Shown: positions 37,619 to 46,631 of the stretch, in pieces | Layout: each line of letters starts with the position of its first letter | Numbering within the stretch: the stretch's first letter is position 1 | DNA from: Pseudomonadales bacterium | GTDB lineage: Bacteria > Pseudomonadota > Gammaproteobacteria > Pseudomonadales > Pseudohongiellaceae | DNA: 64,000 nt | NCBI GenBank assembly: GCA_022822865.1 | Contig: JAJDYJ010000048.1 | Coordinates: forward strand, 1-64,000 | Direction: 5' to 3' | Made by a program: the position numbers and the translations under genes | Notes under the pieces: model-generated | Seen by the model: the letters and a program-made list of their open reading frames with translations, nothing else | Told to the model about the DNA's origin: nothing | The model's database searches: none

Positions 37619-38211
37619 ATACTGAATCCAGCCAAATCCCCTGCCGGTCCCTTTTTCCGGGATTGGGCTTGCTGCTGACCCTGGCAAGCTGCGGCGCCGG
37701 CCATGTGGGCGAGGCCTGGCAGTGTCCGCTCACCCAGGGCAGCCAATGCATCAGTGTCGAGCGGGCGGACCCGGCGGTCCGGCCGCTGGCGCAGCCCACC
37801 GCGTTGGCGCCGTTGGCGCTGGATTCGGCCCGGGTATCGGGTGCGGAAACGACCGGAACGGCGTCCGCGGCGGCAGCGGTCCAGGGACCTGATGCGAGAG
37901 ATGGGGCCGCATCGGAGAAACACGAATTCTGCTCATCGAGTTGCAATCCGGTGGGGCGGTTATGGCGCTGGCTGACTGGTGGCGACAGCCGCATATCGGC
38001 GGGCGCCGGCGATGTCGCCACGGAAGCGGCGCCGCCAGAGGAAACTTCATCGGCACACGTCACCGGAATCCCGACCGTCGCCGATGCCCGCATTCTGGAA
38101 AAAATCGGCCGCGTCTGGATCGCCCCCTGGGTGGACGCCGCCGGCGTGTACCGCGAAGGCGCCTGGGTGCGCATCGTGCTTTCTCCCGCAACCTGGCGGA
38201 GACCGCACTGA
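37615..38211 (+). CDS. traV: Conjugative outer-membrane lipoprotein TraV
   Basis: The 198-residue lipoprotein has a signal sequence with lipobox LASC (C26) and a Cys-containing periplasmic part, with DARILEKIGRVWIAPWVD near the C-terminus, the TraV pattern. TraV links TraK to the membrane through its lipid anchor (VirB7 analogue). It overlaps traB by ATGA and touches traC. Confidence 0.8.
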   Translation: MNTESSQIPCRSLFPGLGLLLTLASCGAGHVGEAWQCPLTQGSQCISVERADPAVRPLAQPTALAPLALDSARVSGAETTGTASAAAAVQGPDARDGAASEKHEFCSSSCNPVGRLWRWLTGGDSRISAGAGDVATEAAPPEETSSAHVTGIPTVADARILEKIGRVWIAPWVDAAGVYREGAWVRIVLSPATWRRPH

Positions 38212-40832
38212 TGCTTTCGCGCTTTCTGGAGTTGTTCGACGGCCCGGCGGGTCTCGCACCCTGGTCGCCGCCCCAATCCCCCGCGGCCCTTCCGGCCCTG
38301 CTGCCCTGGCGCGCTTTCGACGAGGTCAGCGGACTTTTTGTCAACGCGGCCAGCATCGGCTTTGTGCTGGAAATCCCCCCGTTCGCCGGCATCGAGGCGG
38401 AAACCCTCGAAGCGCTGTCCGGCGCGCTGGCCGACGCCGCGCCCACGAACTGCGCCATACAGGTCATTCACTGGGCGAGCCCAAGGTTCGGGGCGGCGCT
38501 GGCGGACTGGTCAAAACACCGCAAAAGTGCCGGGGCGGCCCAGGCGGCCATGGCGGGCTCGCGGGAGAGGATGCTGCAACACGCGGGGTGGCGTCCGCTG
38601 CGCGAAGGCGGTCCGCCTTTCACCTTGTCCGATTTTCGCGTGTTTTTGTGCGCCACGCTTGCCGGTGGGCCGGGACCCGCGCCGGAAACCGCCCTGCACG
38701 CCTTCCGGCGGGCGCTGGAGGGCACGCTGGCCTCGGTGGGCGCCGCGGCGCGGCGGATCGGGCCCGACGCGCTGCTTTCGCTGACCGCCGAATGGACCGC
38801 GCCCAACATAAAAGGCGCGGAAGACGGCGGATTGTTGCGCCCGCGCCGCCGCTGGTCGCCCCTGGATCCCATCCATGAACAATGCGCCGCGCCGGGCCAC
38901 GCGTTTTCGGTCACGCCAAGGGAACTGGTTTTTTGCCATCCGGACGGGGAAGACGTCGCCGCGCGGGTGCTTTCGGCCGCCGCTTTCCCCGAAGTCTGGC
39001 CCGGCTGGCGCGGCAACGCGCTGCTGGGGGATTTTTTCCGCGGCTTCCTGCAACCCGGCTGCCCGGTGCTCACCTGCCTGACGATCTTCACCGGCGGCGG
39101 GGACGCCGCGGAGCGCGCGTTCCTGAAAGCCGCGCGGGCGACCCAGCAGGCCGGAACCGGCATCGCGAAATACCTCCCCGGACTGCCCGAAAAAGCCCGG
39201 GACTGGCAGACCGTCACGACCCGCCTCAAGGAGGGCGAGCGCCTGGTCCGGGTCTTTTATTCCGTCTGCGCCTACGCCCCCAGAACCGCCATCGAAGAGG
39301 CCGAATCCGCCGTGCGGGCCATTTATCACGGCCAGGGCTGGCGTCTGGCCTCCGAGCGTTTTGTGCAACTGCCCGGCTGGCTCGCCTGCCTGCCCATGCT
39401 GCCCGCGGGCGGTCTGGATGCGGATTTTGAACGGATGGGGCGGCTCAAAACCCTGCCCAGCGGCGCCGCGATACATCTGGCCCCGATCCACGGCGAATGG
39501 CGCGGCCAGGGTTATTCGACCGAATCACCCCCCGCGCTGCTCCTGCTCGGCCGCCGGGGCCAGCCCGCCGGCTGGAGTCCTTTCGGGAACACCGCCGGCA
39601 ATTTCAATGTCGCGGTCACCGGAAAGTCCGGCTCCGGCAAATCCGTGCTGATGCAGGAACTGGTGGTGGGCATTGTCGGCGCGGGCGGGGAGGCCGTGGT
39701 CATCGACGACGGCCGCTCCTTCCAGCACACCGCCGAAGCCCTGGGCGGCGCCTTTATCGAATTCGGCCGGGACGCCGCCTGCCTGAATCCTTTCGGGATG
39801 ATCGACGCGGCCGCGGCGAAACGCGACGGCGATTACCGTGAAGAGTGTTTTGCCATGCTGGCCGGGGTGGTTTCCCGCATGTGCCGCAGCAAGGGGGCGG
39901 TCGACGACATCGAGGCGGCGTTGCTGAGCGAGGCTATTGCCGGAGCTTGGGATGCGGGCGGCAATGGAGCCGATCTCGGCGCCGTAAAGCGCCAACTGGA
40001 ACAAAAGGACGATCCGCGCGCCGCCGACATGGCCACCGCGCTGGGACCCTGGTGTCCGGGCGGGGCCATGGGGCGGTTGTTCGCGGGATCAGATGTGCCC
40101 GACCTGAAACGGGCGATCACGGTGTTTGAACTCGCCGAAATGAAGGGGCGGGGCGAGCTGCAGGCGGTGGTGTTGATGCTGGTGGTGTTTTTGGCCACCC
40201 AGCGGATGTACCACGGAAAACGGACAACACCCAAAACCATTGTCATCGACGAAGCCTGGGACCTGCTTTCCGGGGAGGGCAGCCGCGCCTTTCTGGAGGG
40301 CGCCGCCCGGCGCGCCCGAAAATACCGCGGCGCGCTCATCACCGGCACCCAGTCGGTGAACGATTTTTACGCCAACCCCGCCGCCCGGGCCGCCTGGGAA
40401 AACGCCGACTGGACGATCTTTCTGGCCCAGAAGGACGAGTCGGTGGAATTGCTGAAACAGGAGAAGCGGATTCACTGCGATCCGGGGATGGAGCAGGCCC
40501 TGAAAAGCCTGACGACGGTGGACGGGCAATTCGCCGAACTGGTGCTGCACGGCCCCGACGGCTGGCGCGTGGCGCGGCTGGCGCTGGATGCCTGGTCGGT
40601 GGCGCTGTTCTCGTCCCGGGGCCAGGTGTTCGCCGCGGTGGAGCAACTGAAGGAGCGGGGGCTTTCCACGGTGGAGGCTATCAACCGCATCGTGAACGGG
40701 GACCCGGCGAGCCAAACAGACGACGAAGACAAGTTTACCGCTTCCGGCACCGCCCAGGGCGCTGGCGCATTGTCCACCGCCACCCCGAATGAAGCCAAGC
40801 AAGAAATTGACAAGACAGGAGAACGCTTGTGA
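38211..40832 (+). CDS. traC: Type IV secretion ATPase TraC
   Basis: The 873-residue ATPase powers pilus assembly and DNA transfer (VirB4 analogue). After a Pro-rich N-terminal domain it has the Walker A loop TGKSGSGKSVLM starting near residue 470 and Walker B TIVIDEAWDLL (D680), followed by QSVNDFY and the C-terminal helical region. The preceding traV ends inside its start codon (TGATG). It is the largest ATPase in the set and ends in an overlap with the HD-like gene. Confidence 0.95.
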   Translation: MLSRFLELFDGPAGLAPWSPPQSPAALPALLPWRAFDEVSGLFVNAASIGFVLEIPPFAGIEAETLEALSGALADAAPTNCAIQVIHWASPRFGAALADWSKHRKSAGAAQAAMAGSRERMLQHAGWRPLREGGPPFTLSDFRVFLCATLAGGPGPAPETALHAFRRALEGTLASVGAAARRIGPDALLSLTAEWTAPNIKGAEDGGLLRPRRRWSPLDPIHEQCAAPGHAFSVTPRELVFCHPDGEDVAARVLSAAAFPEVWPGWRGNALLGDFFRGFLQPGCPVLTCLTIFTGGGDAAERAFLKAARATQQAGTGIAKYLPGLPEKARDWQTVTTRLKEGERLVRVFYSVCAYAPRTAIEEAESAVRAIYHGQGWRLASERFVQLPGWLACLPMLPAGGLDADFERMGRLKTLPSGAAIHLAPIHGEWRGQGYSTESPPALLLLGRRGQPAGWSPFGNTAGNFNVAVTGKSGSGKSVLMQELVVGIVGAGGEAVVIDDGRSFQHTAEALGGAFIEFGRDAACLNPFGMIDAAAAKRDGDYREECFAMLAGVVSRMCRSKGAVDDIEAALLSEAIAGAWDAGGNGADLGAVKRQLEQKDDPRAADMATALGPWCPGGAMGRLFAGSDVPDLKRAITVFELAEMKGRGELQAVVLMLVVFLATQRMYHGKRTTPKTIVIDEAWDLLSGEGSRAFLEGAARRARKYRGALITGTQSVNDFYANPAARAAWENADWTIFLAQKDESVELLKQEKRIHCDPGMEQALKSLTTVDGQFAELVLHGPDGWRVARLALDAWSVALFSSRGQVFAAVEQLKERGLSTVEAINRIVNGDPASQTDDEDKFTASGTAQGAGALSTATPNEAKQEIDKTGERL

Positions 40833-41536
40833 CCAGACAAACGCGGGAAATGAAGCGCGGCGGGGATATCGCAAATACGCTCCGGTGGCCGCAAAGCGCC
40901 GAAGGACTGACCGCCGATGCGGTGGATTTTGTGGCCCTTTCCCATGTGCTGGCCAATACCTGTCGCTGGGGCGGCCGGACAGTGAACTATTACTCCCTCG
41001 CCCAGCACGCGGTGCTGGCCAGCCGCGCGGTGGAATCCCTGGCTGGCTCCCAAAACCGCCGCAGGCTGGCGTTGCTGGCCTTGCTCGCCGAGGCCCGAAC
41101 GGCCTGGCTGGGAGACACGGGCGCGGGAGGGGCGGTATCCGCCCGCGCCATGGAGCGCATCCGCCGCGACGGCGGCGCCATCGACCGGGCCGTGCGCGAA
41201 GCCGCCGGTCTCGACGGCGGTCCCACCGACGGCGAGGCGGAGCTGTTGCGGTTCGCGACACACATGCTGGAGGCGGCGCTGCGGCGGGATTTCCCCAATA
41301 CGGATTTTGGCCAAAACCCCGCGGCGGCCTTTCCGCCGATGCGGGGGCGGATCCGTCCCCTGCAGCCAGGTCGCGCCGCGCTGGCGTGGCGAAAACGTTT
41401 TCGCGAACTCACCGTCCCGTCGCCGAAAGATGGCGAGCCGGGAACGGGTGGACCCGGACAACCGGAATTGCATCCGGTGAACCCCGCCGCAAACCAAGAG
41501 GAGCCGGAAGATGAACACGCGCCACCAGCAGCCTGA
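40829..41536 (+). CDS. HD-hydrolase-like protein lacking the HD pair
   Basis: The 235-residue protein resembles YfbR-type HD phosphohydrolases: WGGRTVNYYSLAQHAVLASR followed by a helix ending LGDT. In active members that helix begins L-H-D-A; here the His-Asp pair is replaced by Ala87-Glu88 (LLAEARTAWLGDT), which should remove metal binding. The first His (H60) remains. So it is probably a pseudoenzyme or a binding protein. It overlaps traC by GTGA and trbI by 26 bp, so it is a stable part of the transfer operon; its role in conjugation is unknown. Confidence 0.6.
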   Translation: MTRQTREMKRGGDIANTLRWPQSAEGLTADAVDFVALSHVLANTCRWGGRTVNYYSLAQHAVLASRAVESLAGSQNRRRLALLALLAEARTAWLGDTGAGGAVSARAMERIRRDGGAIDRAVREAAGLDGGPTDGEAELLRFATHMLEAALRRDFPNTDFGQNPAAAFPPMRGRIRPLQPGRAALAWRKRFRELTVPSPKDGEPGTGGPGQPELHPVNPAANQEEPEDEHAPPAA

Positions 41537-41966
41537 AACACCGAATGACCCCAATCCGGCGCCGCCCGATGGCGCCAGGGTGGATCTGCGCCCCCGGCCA
41601 GAAATCGGCGGCTGGCGCCTGCTCGCCTGCGCCGTGCTGCTCAACGCCGGCATTTCGGCGGTGATCGCGGCGGGGTTCGCCTTTTCCGCTGCGGGCAAGG
41701 CGCCGCGCGTCGTTACCGTGCGCCTGACGGACATCGTGGCGGAACGGGTGCGTGACGCGGCGCGGGAGGAAGCGGACGCGGGGAACGCCGCCAAGTCGGC
41801 CCGCGACTGGGCCTTGGCGCTGGAAGAGATCCTGGCCGGAGTTGCGGAGGCGAACCGCCTCGTGATCCTGCCCGCGCAGTCGGTGGCGGCCGGCGCGGCG
41901 GACATCACCGAATGGATCAAGACCGAGGTGGAATGGAAGCTTGAAAGGGAGCCTTTTGCGCCATGA
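41511..41966 (+). CDS. trbI: F-type conjugation protein TrbI
   Basis: The 151-residue protein has a Pro-rich cytoplasmic N-terminus, one transmembrane segment (about residues 36-56) and a helical periplasmic part with VVTVRLTDIVAERVRDAAREE, consistent with TrbI, which affects pilus retraction in F. It starts inside the HD-like gene and overlaps the S26-type gene by ATGA. Confidence 0.75.
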   Translation: MNTRHQQPETPNDPNPAPPDGARVDLRPRPEIGGWRLLACAVLLNAGISAVIAAGFAFSAAGKAPRVVTVRLTDIVAERVRDAAREEADAGNAAKSARDWALALEEILAGVAEANRLVILPAQSVAAGAADITEWIKTEVEWKLEREPFAP

Positions 41967-42538
41967 ACCGGGAATTTGCCTTTGCGGACCATCGCCGCAC
42001 CCGCCGCGGCTGGATCATCCTGGGCATCTCCATTGTCGCCCTGCTGATTTGGCTGTTCGCCCTCTCCAGGCTCCATGTGAACGCGAGCTGGTCCGACGCG
42101 GCCTGGGGGTACTGGCTGTTGCCGCTTTCGGGAGAGCCCGTCCTTGGCGATGAGGTGCTTTTCCGGCCACCCGAATCCGCGGGCTCGCCGGTGCCGTATC
42201 TCAAATCCATCCGGGGCCTGCCGGGCGACCGGGTTTCCGTCGATCCCGACCGCACGGTGCGGGTCAACGGCGTCGCCGTCGGCAGGGCCAAGACACACTC
42301 CCGAAACGGCAGGCCGCTGACCGCGATCACGAACGTGACCATTCCGCCCGGCCGCTTTTTCGTGTTCGCCGACCACCCGGACAGCCACGACAGCCGCTAC
42401 GCGGAGATCGGCTTGATCGCCCGCGAGGACCTGTTGGGCCGCGCCGTCACCCTGCCGGACCTCCCTTGGCTGGGGCTGGAAGGCCCGTGGGTGGGCCCGG
42501 ACACTATCCCTTCCCCCGATTTCGAGGCGCGGCCATGA
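41963..42538 (+). CDS. TraF/TrhF-type S26 peptidase-like protein
   Basis: The 191-residue protein has an N-terminal transmembrane anchor (about residues 15-33) and a periplasmic signal-peptidase S26C fold. The general-base Lys is in YLKSIRGLPGDRV (K81) and the closing HPDSHDSRY motif is typical. The nucleophile region NASWSDAAWG offers Ser 42 or Ser 44 but lacks the usual S-M-P-x-G pattern, so activity is uncertain. In conjugation systems such proteins mature pilin or process VirB-like parts. It overlaps traW by ATGA. Confidence 0.8.
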   Translation: MNREFAFADHRRTRRGWIILGISIVALLIWLFALSRLHVNASWSDAAWGYWLLPLSGEPVLGDEVLFRPPESAGSPVPYLKSIRGLPGDRVSVDPDRTVRVNGVAVGRAKTHSRNGRPLTAITNVTIPPGRFFVFADHPDSHDSRYAEIGLIAREDLLGRAVTLPDLPWLGLEGPWVGPDTIPSPDFEARP

Positions 42539-43290
42539 ACGCGCGCCGGAACGCCAAGATAAACAAAATACCCAAAATTGGGGTCGCGCTGGGATTGCTG
42601 CTTGCGATAGGGGGCGCCGCGGCAAAAGACCTGGGCACACGCGGCGCGTCCTGGCCGGTGACCGAATCGGACCTGCTGGACGAGATCGCCGCGCGGCTTC
42701 GGGACATGGACGCATCCGGCGAGTTGGCCCGGCTGGAAAACGAAGCGAGACAACAGGCCCGGCGCTCGCTGGAGGAACCGGCCCCGGTGGCGGGGATTGG
42801 TCCCGCCGTGGCGTGGAACACCCGCCTGTTCGATCCGTCGATCACCGTGGCGGAAGACCTCCCTGGCCCCGATGGCCAGGTCATCGCCGCGGCCGGAACG
42901 CGGGTCAACCCGTTCGATCATGCGCCGCTCACCGCGGAATTGCTGTTTATCGATGGCCGCCGCGCCCCGGAAGTCGCCTGGGCGATGTCCCGGGCGCTGG
43001 CGCCGGACGGGACACGGGCGGAAACGCCGGCCGTCAAGATCATCCTGCTCGCCGGACGCCCGCTGGATCTCATGCGGCGCCACGGCCACCCGTTTTACTT
43101 CGATATGGGCGGCAAACTGGCGGCGCGGTTCGGCATCCGGGCCACCCCCACGCTCGTGGTCCGGCACGGAAGACTCCTGCGGCTCACCGAAATCCCGGCG
43201 CCGGACGATCCTCCGGAACGCATATCCGAGGCGGAGCCCGCGTCCGCCCACACGAATCCATCAAGCAACAGGAGGCAACCGCCATGCTGA
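42535..43290 (+). CDS. traW: Pilus assembly protein TraW
   Basis: The 251-residue periplasmic protein has a signal peptide (residues 1-31, ending AAAKD) and then DLGTRGASWPVTESDLLDE, the TraW start pattern, plus a C-terminal TrbC-like thioredoxin fold with LARFGIRATPTLVV. In F, TraW and TrbC together are needed for pilus assembly. The ssb start lies within its last codons. Confidence 0.88.
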   Translation: MNARRNAKINKIPKIGVALGLLLAIGGAAAKDLGTRGASWPVTESDLLDEIAARLRDMDASGELARLENEARQQARRSLEEPAPVAGIGPAVAWNTRLFDPSITVAEDLPGPDGQVIAAAGTRVNPFDHAPLTAELLFIDGRRAPEVAWAMSRALAPDGTRAETPAVKIILLAGRPLDLMRRHGHPFYFDMGGKLAARFGIRATPTLVVRHGRLLRLTEIPAPDDPPERISEAEPASAHTNPSSNRRQPPC

Positions 43291-43679
43291 ATATCAACCG
43301 CGTCACCCTGCTCGGCCACGCCGGACGCAATCCCGAACTGATCCAGCTCAAAAACAACGCCCGCGCCGCGGTTTTCAGTCTGGCCACCACCGAGCGCTGG
43401 CGCGACCGGGAGATCGACGCCGCCCGACCCGGTCCGCTGCGCGAGCGCACCGAATGGCACCGCATCGTCGTTTACGGTCCCACGGTGGACATCGTGGAAC
43501 AGCGCGTGCGCAAGGGCAGCACGGTGCTGGTGGAGGGAAAACTGTCGATCCGCGAATACACCGACGGCAACGACAACGTTCGCAACGTGACCGAAATCAT
43601 CGTCGCTGGACCGAAAGCCATGATCAATGTGCTCAACGGCGGCGCTGCGAAAGATTCGGGGGAGGCTGCGCGGCCATGA
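43284..43679 (+). CDS. ssb: Single-stranded DNA-binding protein
   Basis: The 131-residue protein is an OB-fold SSB: MLNINRVTLLGHAGRNPEL, FSLATTERWRD and TEWHRIVVYG are the usual motifs. It lacks the acidic C-terminal DDDIPF-like tip, ending AAKDSGEAARP, so it may not recruit the host SSB partners. A strong AGGAGG lies 8 nt before the ATG. The gene is embedded between traW and traU; element-encoded SSBs coat transferred strands. Confidence 0.93.
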   Translation: MLNINRVTLLGHAGRNPELIQLKNNARAAVFSLATTERWRDREIDAARPGPLRERTEWHRIVVYGPTVDIVEQRVRKGSTVLVEGKLSIREYTDGNDNVRNVTEIIVAGPKAMINVLNGGAAKDSGEAARP

Positions 43680-44686
43680 ACCGGCTTTTTTTGCGGAATC
43701 TCGCCCAGCCGCTGCTTCTGCTGGCCTGCCTGCTCGCCGCAAACCAGGCCGCCGCGCAATCCTGTTCGGGACGATTCGTGAATCCCGTCACCGATGTCTG
43801 CTGGGAATGCCTGTTTCCCATATCCATCGGCCCGGTGGACATCACCGCCGTCGGCGGCGCCCCGGACACCCCAAACCCCGCCTCGCCGATCTGTTTTTGC
43901 GGCTCGCCCATCCCCCGCGTCGGTCTTTCGCTCGGGGTCTGGGAGCCGGCCCGGCTGGTGGATGTTTCCCGCGAACCCTGGTGCTTTCCGAACCTGGGTG
44001 GCCAGAACCTGAATCCGGGCATTCCCGCCGGGCGGGGCCGCACCGCCTCCTCCGGGGGCGATGGCGCGGGGGGTTCGGTCTGGCACGCGCACTATTACCG
44101 GTATCCCCTGCTCAACTGGATCGGCGCCCTGCTCGATCTCGGCTGCCTCGAAAGCGGCGGTTTCGACATCGCCTGGACCTCCGAGCTCGACCCCGCCTGG
44201 CTCGACGACGAGCTTTCCTTCCTGCTCAATCCCGAAGCCGCGCTCTTTGGCAACCTCCCCGCCCAGGCCGCCTGCGCCGCCGATTGCGCCGCGGCCTCCA
44301 CCGGCCTGCCCCTGGACCCGCTCTTCTGGTGCGCCGGCTGCCAGGGCGGCATGTACCCCCTCACGGGCAATGTCGCCGCCCACGTGGGCGGGGTGCAGGC
44401 CTCCCTGCTCGCGGCCCAGCGGCTGGTTTTCCGGCTCCACCGCCTCGGCCTGGCTTTTGGCACGGCCGGCCCCGCCGCGCTGTGCGCGGCCTATCCCATG
44501 CCCATCATGCAAAAAAGCCAGTACCGCTGGCAGATGACCCTGCCGGTCCCGACCACGACCCCATTTACCGGCTGTAATCCCACCGGGCGTTCTTCGGTGT
44601 TTTGGGAGTCGCTGCGCGAGGTCCCCGTGGCGGGCGAGAGTTTTGGCTACCTGCTGTGGAGGAAACGCACATGCTGTCTGTTGTAG
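43676..44686 (+). CDS. traU: Conjugation protein TraU
   Basis: The 336-residue secreted protein has a signal peptide (to about residue 27) and many cysteines (for example CWECLFPISIGP, CFCGSP, CCLL at the end), matching the Cys-rich periplasmic TraU of F, which needs disulphide bonds and supports DNA transfer more than pilus assembly. It overlaps ssb by ATGA and trbC by 16 bases. Confidence 0.92.
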   Translation: MNRLFLRNLAQPLLLLACLLAANQAAAQSCSGRFVNPVTDVCWECLFPISIGPVDITAVGGAPDTPNPASPICFCGSPIPRVGLSLGVWEPARLVDVSREPWCFPNLGGQNLNPGIPAGRGRTASSGGDGAGGSVWHAHYYRYPLLNWIGALLDLGCLESGGFDIAWTSELDPAWLDDELSFLLNPEAALFGNLPAQAACAADCAAASTGLPLDPLFWCAGCQGGMYPLTGNVAAHVGGVQASLLAAQRLVFRLHRLGLAFGTAGPAALCAAYPMPIMQKSQYRWQMTLPVPTTTPFTGCNPTGRSSVFWESLREVPVAGESFGYLLWRKRTCCLL

Positions 44687-45468
44687 CAAGGCGCATGGGG
44701 CAACTTTCCGGAATTTCCGGAAGGTTCATGTTGATGGTGGCGTGGAGTCTGTCGGCCGGTCTGGCCGTGGCCGCGGATTCGCCCAATATACAGGCGCAAG
44801 CCGCGGAAAAGACCGCCGCCGCCGCGGAAGCCGCCGCGAGAGAACTGGCCGCGGAAATCCTGTCCGGCGCCCGCGCCGACGACGCGGGTCTGGCGGACTG
44901 GACCAACCGGGTGCTCGATGAGGCATTGACCCGGGCCGGCCGGACCGCGGGGACCACGGTGGATGGCGCAAAACCGGAAGGCGCGGTGGAACCGTTGTCC
45001 GCCGAGCGCGAGGCGGATGCGTTCGCAACCCATATTTCGGGAAGGCAAAACTCCGCCCGGATACTCGTATTCATGAGTCTTGCCGTCCCAACACCCAGCT
45101 GGCGGCAATGGGCCGAAGAGGCGGCCCGGGCGGGCGTCCCGCTGGTGCTGCGCGGCCCCTCCCCCGATGGCATGCGGGCCACGATGGCCGAGGTCGGAGA
45201 ACGCCTGGATGGCGCCGGGGCCGGCGTCGCCATCGATCCCAGACTGTTCCGATTGTTCGATATCACCCGCGCGCCGACGGTGGTGGTCCTGCCGAAAGGC
45301 GTGCCCGCCTGCGCGAGCCGGGGCTGCGCCGACGACGCCCCGCCGCCGTTCGACCGGATCACCGGAAACATCGGCCTCGCCGCCGCGCTGGAGGCGGTCT
45401 CCCGCGAAGGCGCGGTGGGGCGCGAAGTGGCGCGGGCGTATCTGGAAGATCTCGGAGGTCGGCCATGA
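44671..45468 (+). CDS. trbC: F-type pilus assembly protein TrbC
   Basis: The 265-residue protein has a signal peptide (about residues 1-35), an Ala-rich helical segment and a thioredoxin-like domain with ILVFMSLAVPTPSWRQWA and DITRAPTVVVLP, as in F-type TrbC. It works with TraW in the periplasm. The start overlaps the end of traU. Confidence 0.88.
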   Translation: MLSVVARRMGQLSGISGRFMLMVAWSLSAGLAVAADSPNIQAQAAEKTAAAAEAAARELAAEILSGARADDAGLADWTNRVLDEALTRAGRTAGTTVDGAKPEGAVEPLSAEREADAFATHISGRQNSARILVFMSLAVPTPSWRQWAEEAARAGVPLVLRGPSPDGMRATMAEVGERLDGAGAGVAIDPRLFRLFDITRAPTVVVLPKGVPACASRGCADDAPPPFDRITGNIGLAAALEAVSREGAVGREVARAYLEDLGGRP

Positions 45469-46631
45469 ACCGTTCCCCCAACACAAAACAGGTCAAACAG
45501 GAAGAAGCGGGCAACTCGTCCTGGCTCTTTGTGAACCTGCTCTTCTGGCATGTGGCGCTGATCGTCTGGACCGTGGTCCTCCTGACCGCCTGCCCCAACA
45601 TCCTGTTCGCCGTGGCGGAAGCGGCGGGACCGCAACAGGACCCGCGCGCCGCGGCCCGGGCGGTTGGCCAGCACGGCTTGTCGGCCGCCGGCGCCATCGC
45701 CCGGGACGCGACCCGGGCCAACACGGTGCCGGGATATTCTGGAACGAATCCGCCCGAACGGAACCTCACCGGCGCGACCATCGAAAACGCCGCCCGGGCC
45801 CGGCTCGCAAACCGGAGCGATCCGGGCGGTTCCGCCGGACGCGACGTCATCGCCGGAACCACTTCCCGCCCCGCGCCGCCGAATCTCGCCAACGACGCCG
45901 GCATCGCGCGCGCGAACGCGATCCGGGTGACCCCGGATGATTCCTCCCACAGGGCGAATGGTTTGGCAACGGGAGGCGCCACAGATTGTCCCGCCGATGT
46001 CACAGACGCCTACCGGGGCGGAACCTGCGGGGGCGTTTCCTGGTGCGTGGGCGCCGATTGCGGGGGGACCGGCGCGCGGGCCAACACCGGCTTTGTGCGC
46101 TCGGTCGCCTCGCTCAACATGGTGCTGGAAATGGGCGGCGACGAATTCGACCGCCAGAGCATGGCGTTTTTCCCCGGAACGCGACAAGCCTGCCAAGTGC
46201 GCTTTGGGGGTCTGGCCAACTGCTGCGATGACAAGGGCCTTTTGGTCGATCTGTACCACTGCCCGGCCCACGAGCTCGCCATCGCCCGGGAACGCGACGC
46301 GGGCCGTACCGTGTTTTTGGGGGAACGCTGCGTGCAGCGCATTTTGAACGCCTGCCTGAAACGCGAGCGCGGCTGGTGCGTGTTCGGCTCCAAACTCGGC
46401 CGGATGCTGCACGAACAGGCCCGCCCCCGGCTCGGGATTGACTGGAGCAGTTGCCGCGGTTTTCTGGTGGCCGAGATCGAGCGGATCGATTTCGACCGGC
46501 TCGACCTTTCGGATTTTTTCCGCGAACTGGCCGACCCCGCCCGGGAACCCGGCGTCACCCTGCCGGAGCGGGATACGGTCGAAAACGACATGCGGAACCG
46601 CGTGCGGAATCTGGCGGGCGGCAATCCATGA
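45465..46631 (+). CDS. traN: Mating-pair stabilisation protein TraN
   Basis: The 388-residue protein has an N-terminal hydrophobic signal segment (about residues 19-50), a Pro/Ala/Thr-rich region and a Cys-rich C-terminal half (CPADVTDAYRGGTCGG, CQVRFGGLANCCDD). TraN is an outer-membrane protein that contacts recipient porins. It is shorter than F TraN (about 600 aa), which suggests a reduced receptor-binding part. Confidence 0.82.
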   Translation: MNRSPNTKQVKQEEAGNSSWLFVNLLFWHVALIVWTVVLLTACPNILFAVAEAAGPQQDPRAAARAVGQHGLSAAGAIARDATRANTVPGYSGTNPPERNLTGATIENAARARLANRSDPGGSAGRDVIAGTTSRPAPPNLANDAGIARANAIRVTPDDSSHRANGLATGGATDCPADVTDAYRGGTCGGVSWCVGADCGGTGARANTGFVRSVASLNMVLEMGGDEFDRQSMAFFPGTRQACQVRFGGLANCCDDKGLLVDLYHCPAHELAIARERDAGRTVFLGERCVQRILNACLKRERGWCVFGSKLGRMLHEQARPRLGIDWSSCRGFLVAEIERIDFDRLDLSDFFRELADPAREPGVTLPERDTVENDMRNRVRNLAGGNP

